Shown here: positions 62,564 through 64,000 of the stretch, one piece after another
How positions within the stretch are numbered: position 1 is the stretch's first letter
How the letters are laid out: each line of letters begins with the position of its first letter
NCBI GenBank assembly: GCA_047975545.1
Contig: JBKEDS010000004.1
Coordinates: 1-64,000 of the forward strand
Origin: JBKEDS01 sp047975545
GTDB taxonomy: Bacteria > Bacteroidota > Bacteroidia > Flavobacteriales > Flavobacteriaceae
Reading direction: 5' to 3'
DNA length: 64,000 bases
Position numbers and translations under genes: made by a program
Notes under the pieces: generated by a model
Databases searched by the model: none
What the model was told of the DNA's origin: nothing
What the model saw: only the letters and a program-made list of their open reading frames with translations

Positions 62564-63004
62564 TTAGCGCTCCTTGCGGGATTTTTTAAACTGGTCGAAC
62601 AGTTTTCGTTTAAAATCTTCTTCGGCTACTTTAAGCTGGATTATTTTTTTTGGCGAGATAATGCCTTGTAGTTTTTTGTTCAACTTTAACTCCTCGTCGT
62701 AAAGTTGTTTTTCGTATTTTGATAGGGAGTCAAGCAGCTTTTTAGCTTGCTCATCGGTCATCGTGTTGATGTTTCCCCTTATTTCATGGCGAATGTTCCT
62801 AATATCGGTGTGCCTTATTTTAAGGGTCGATTCGTCGTAGGCATTGTAAACCGGCCAAAATTTTTGGGCTTCGGTTTCGGTTAACGCCAAACGCTCGGTT
62901 ATAAAGGATACTTTTAGGGCTTTTATTTTATTATCGTCCACTGGCTGCCCAAAGCTTTTTATGGCAAACAATAGGGTTATTACGGAAAATAGTAGTTGTT
63001 TCAT
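62564..63004 (-). CDS. Periplasmic Spy/CpxP-like protein associated with an ECF sigma cluster
   Basis: 146 residues. Signal peptide to about residue 19 (LFAIKSFGQ), then a nearly all-helical, charged protein with LTETEAQKFWPVYNAY, a pattern like the LTxxQ of Spy/CpxP proteins. Flavobacterial genomes often list it as sensor of an ECF-type sigma factor because it follows a sigma/anti-sigma pair, as here. Role is inferred. Confidence 0.75.
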   Translation of the reverse strand: MKQLLFSVITLLFAIKSFGQPVDDNKIKALKVSFITERLALTETEAQKFWPVYNAYDESTLKIRHTDIRNIRHEIRGNINTMTDEQAKKLLDSLSKYEKQLYDEELKLNKKLQGIISPKKIIQLKVAEEDFKRKLFDQFKKSRKER

Positions 63005-63097
63005 CTTGTTAATTTAGTTTTGGCTTCGACAGGCTTGGCCACCAATTTTGATAGGCTTGGCTATCTTAAAAATTCAAATTTTTATACGATTACGATT

Positions 63098-63592
63098 TTA
63101 GTTTTCTTCAATAATTAAATCCTCAATATCGGTATTGTTTAATAAATAGGTTTCTATTTCGGCTTCGCTAAAGTTTACAAAATCGGTTTCGTCTAAATTT
63201 TCAATAGGTAACAAATTGGCTATTTCGTAGGTATCCAAATCTTCCAGAAGCATATAGTTTTCAACCGTTTCGGCATCTAAACTATTCCAGCCCACATTGG
63301 TTTTGCCAAGGGTTAGGGTTACCAACAAAGCAACGGTTGCGGCAATACTGGAGGCGTACAATATGCTTTTTTTGTTGAATAGTGAAATTACTTTCGGTGC
63401 TTTTTCCGCCTTTAATTTGGTTGCAATATTGCTTTCCAGCGCATCGAAATAATGGTTGGGAACGGTAAACCCTTTAGTATTGGCTTTTGCCCGTAACCTT
63501 GACCCGACAAACATCCTATCGCCCAGGTTATCGAAATAGCCTTCCGGCGTTTTAAATCCGGTAGCGGCTTTATTATGTTGTTCTAACTTCAT
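63098..63592 (-). CDS. Probable anti-sigma factor (single-pass membrane protein)
   Basis: 164 residues. The first 85 residues are cytoplasmic and contain GFKTPEGYFDNL and GFTVPNHYFDALES, two similar motifs; one membrane segment lies at about 84-102 (ILYASSIAATVALLVTLTLG). The acidic remainder is outside. The gene sits 30 bp downstream of an ECF sigma gene, the standard place for its anti-sigma factor. Confidence 0.72.
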   Translation of the reverse strand: MKLEQHNKAATGFKTPEGYFDNLGDRMFVGSRLRAKANTKGFTVPNHYFDALESNIATKLKAEKAPKVISLFNKKSILYASSIAATVALLVTLTLGKTNVGWNSLDAETVENYMLLEDLDTYEIANLLPIENLDETDFVNFSEAEIETYLLNNTDIEDLIIEEN

Positions 63593-63622
63593 GCCCTTTA
63601 GACTGTTTTTTTTGTTAAAAGT

Positions 63623-64000
63623 TTAATTTTGGGTTAAATAGGCCTCTATTTTTTTTACCGCCAAATGGTACGAGGCTTTTAATGCGCCTTCACTGGTTTG
63701 TAAAATATCGGACATATCCTTGAATTTTAGGTCTTCAAAATATTTCATATTAAACACCAACTGCTGTTTTTGGGGCAGTGTGGCTATTGCTTTTTGTAGT
63801 TTTAACTGAATGGCATCACCCTCGAAATAGGGGTCGGACGCCAAATTGTTTATGGCGGTTTCCTGCACTTCTTCGCTTGTTATTTGCAGGCGTTTTGCGT
63901 TTTTATCGATAAGCGTTAAGGATTCGTTTGTGGCTATGCGGTACATCCACGAGTATAATTTGCTTTCGCCCTTAAAGGCATTTATGTTCCTGTAAATTTT
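63623..64000 (-). CDS. ECF RNA polymerase sigma factor, 5' end cut by window
   Basis: Partial; the frame remains open to base 64000, and the start lies beyond it. Region 2 remains in part (KLYSWMYRIATNESLTLIDK), and region 4 is complete (LPQKQQLVFNMKYFEDLKFK, DMSDILQTSEGALKASYHLA). It would control a small regulon with the next two genes. Confidence 0.9.
   Translation of the reverse strand, partial: KIYRNINAFKGESKLYSWMYRIATNESLTLIDKNAKRLQITSEEVQETAINNLASDPYFEGDAIQLKLQKAIATLPQKQQLVFNMKYFEDLKFKDMSDILQTSEGALKASYHLAVKKIEAYLTQN

Overview
The window is a chromosomal segment of a Bacteroidota bacterium, almost certainly a gliding member of Flavobacteriaceae and probably marine. Pointers are two SusC/SusD pairs, the gliding genes gldD and gldE, a type IX secretion (T9SS) C-terminal signal, a FolK-deoxynucleoside kinase fusion, AT-rich intergenic DNA, promoters of the TTTG-N19/21-TAnnTTTG kind, and an arginine operon built around an ArgF'-type carbamoyltransferase.

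Region 1 (1-13.24 kb) is a carbohydrate utilisation locus. It holds a truncated secreted beta-helix enzyme (GH141-like) fused to an L-rhamnose-mutarotase-like domain, a divergent AraC regulator, SusC, SusD, and then an operon of a TIM-barrel sugar isomerase, a two-subunit transketolase and an FGGY kinase. These last four genes match the transketolase route of D-apiose breakdown (ApsI, AptA, AptB, AplK), which suggests uptake and use of an apiose-containing plant pectin such as rhamnogalacturonan II or seagrass apiogalacturonan. A near-identical 20-bp element lies upstream of all three transcription units and is the best candidate for a local operator.

Region 2 (13.3-34.5 kb) is mostly housekeeping: tRNA-Asp, a DUF58 protein, an M1 aminopeptidase lipoprotein, thioredoxin, metK under a SAM-II riboswitch, a T9SS-secreted beta-helix protein, a Cys-rich metal-binding lipoprotein, gldD-gldE-ssb-mutY, HU, an unlisted 30-residue basic protein, RNase G, an outer-membrane barrel protein, FolK-dNK, an AsmA protein and a VWA lipoprotein.

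Region 3 (34.7-38.9 kb) has a LytS-type kinase with TPRs and a LytTR response regulator, with a RelE/ParE toxin gene and a frameshifted antitoxin between them, then a gamma-carbonic-anhydrase-like protein. Region 4 (39-51.6 kb) is a symporter followed by a merged arginine-proline biosynthesis operon (argG, argC, proC, argD, proA, proB, argF', argB, argE, argH) whose first gene is a GNAT-ArgG fusion.

Region 5 (51.7-58.8 kb) is a second SusC/SusD pair, controlled in the other classical way: ECF sigma factor, FecR anti-sigma, and a SusC with an N-terminal STN signalling domain. Region 6 (58.9-64 kb) has DUF5606, def, ruvX, dapD and an ECF sigma / anti-sigma / Spy-like cluster cut by the window end. 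Several miniature inverted-repeat elements sit between genes, including two 122-123 bp copies with shared termini at 33.1 and 49.4 kb. I see no CRISPR array, insertion sequence or prophage.
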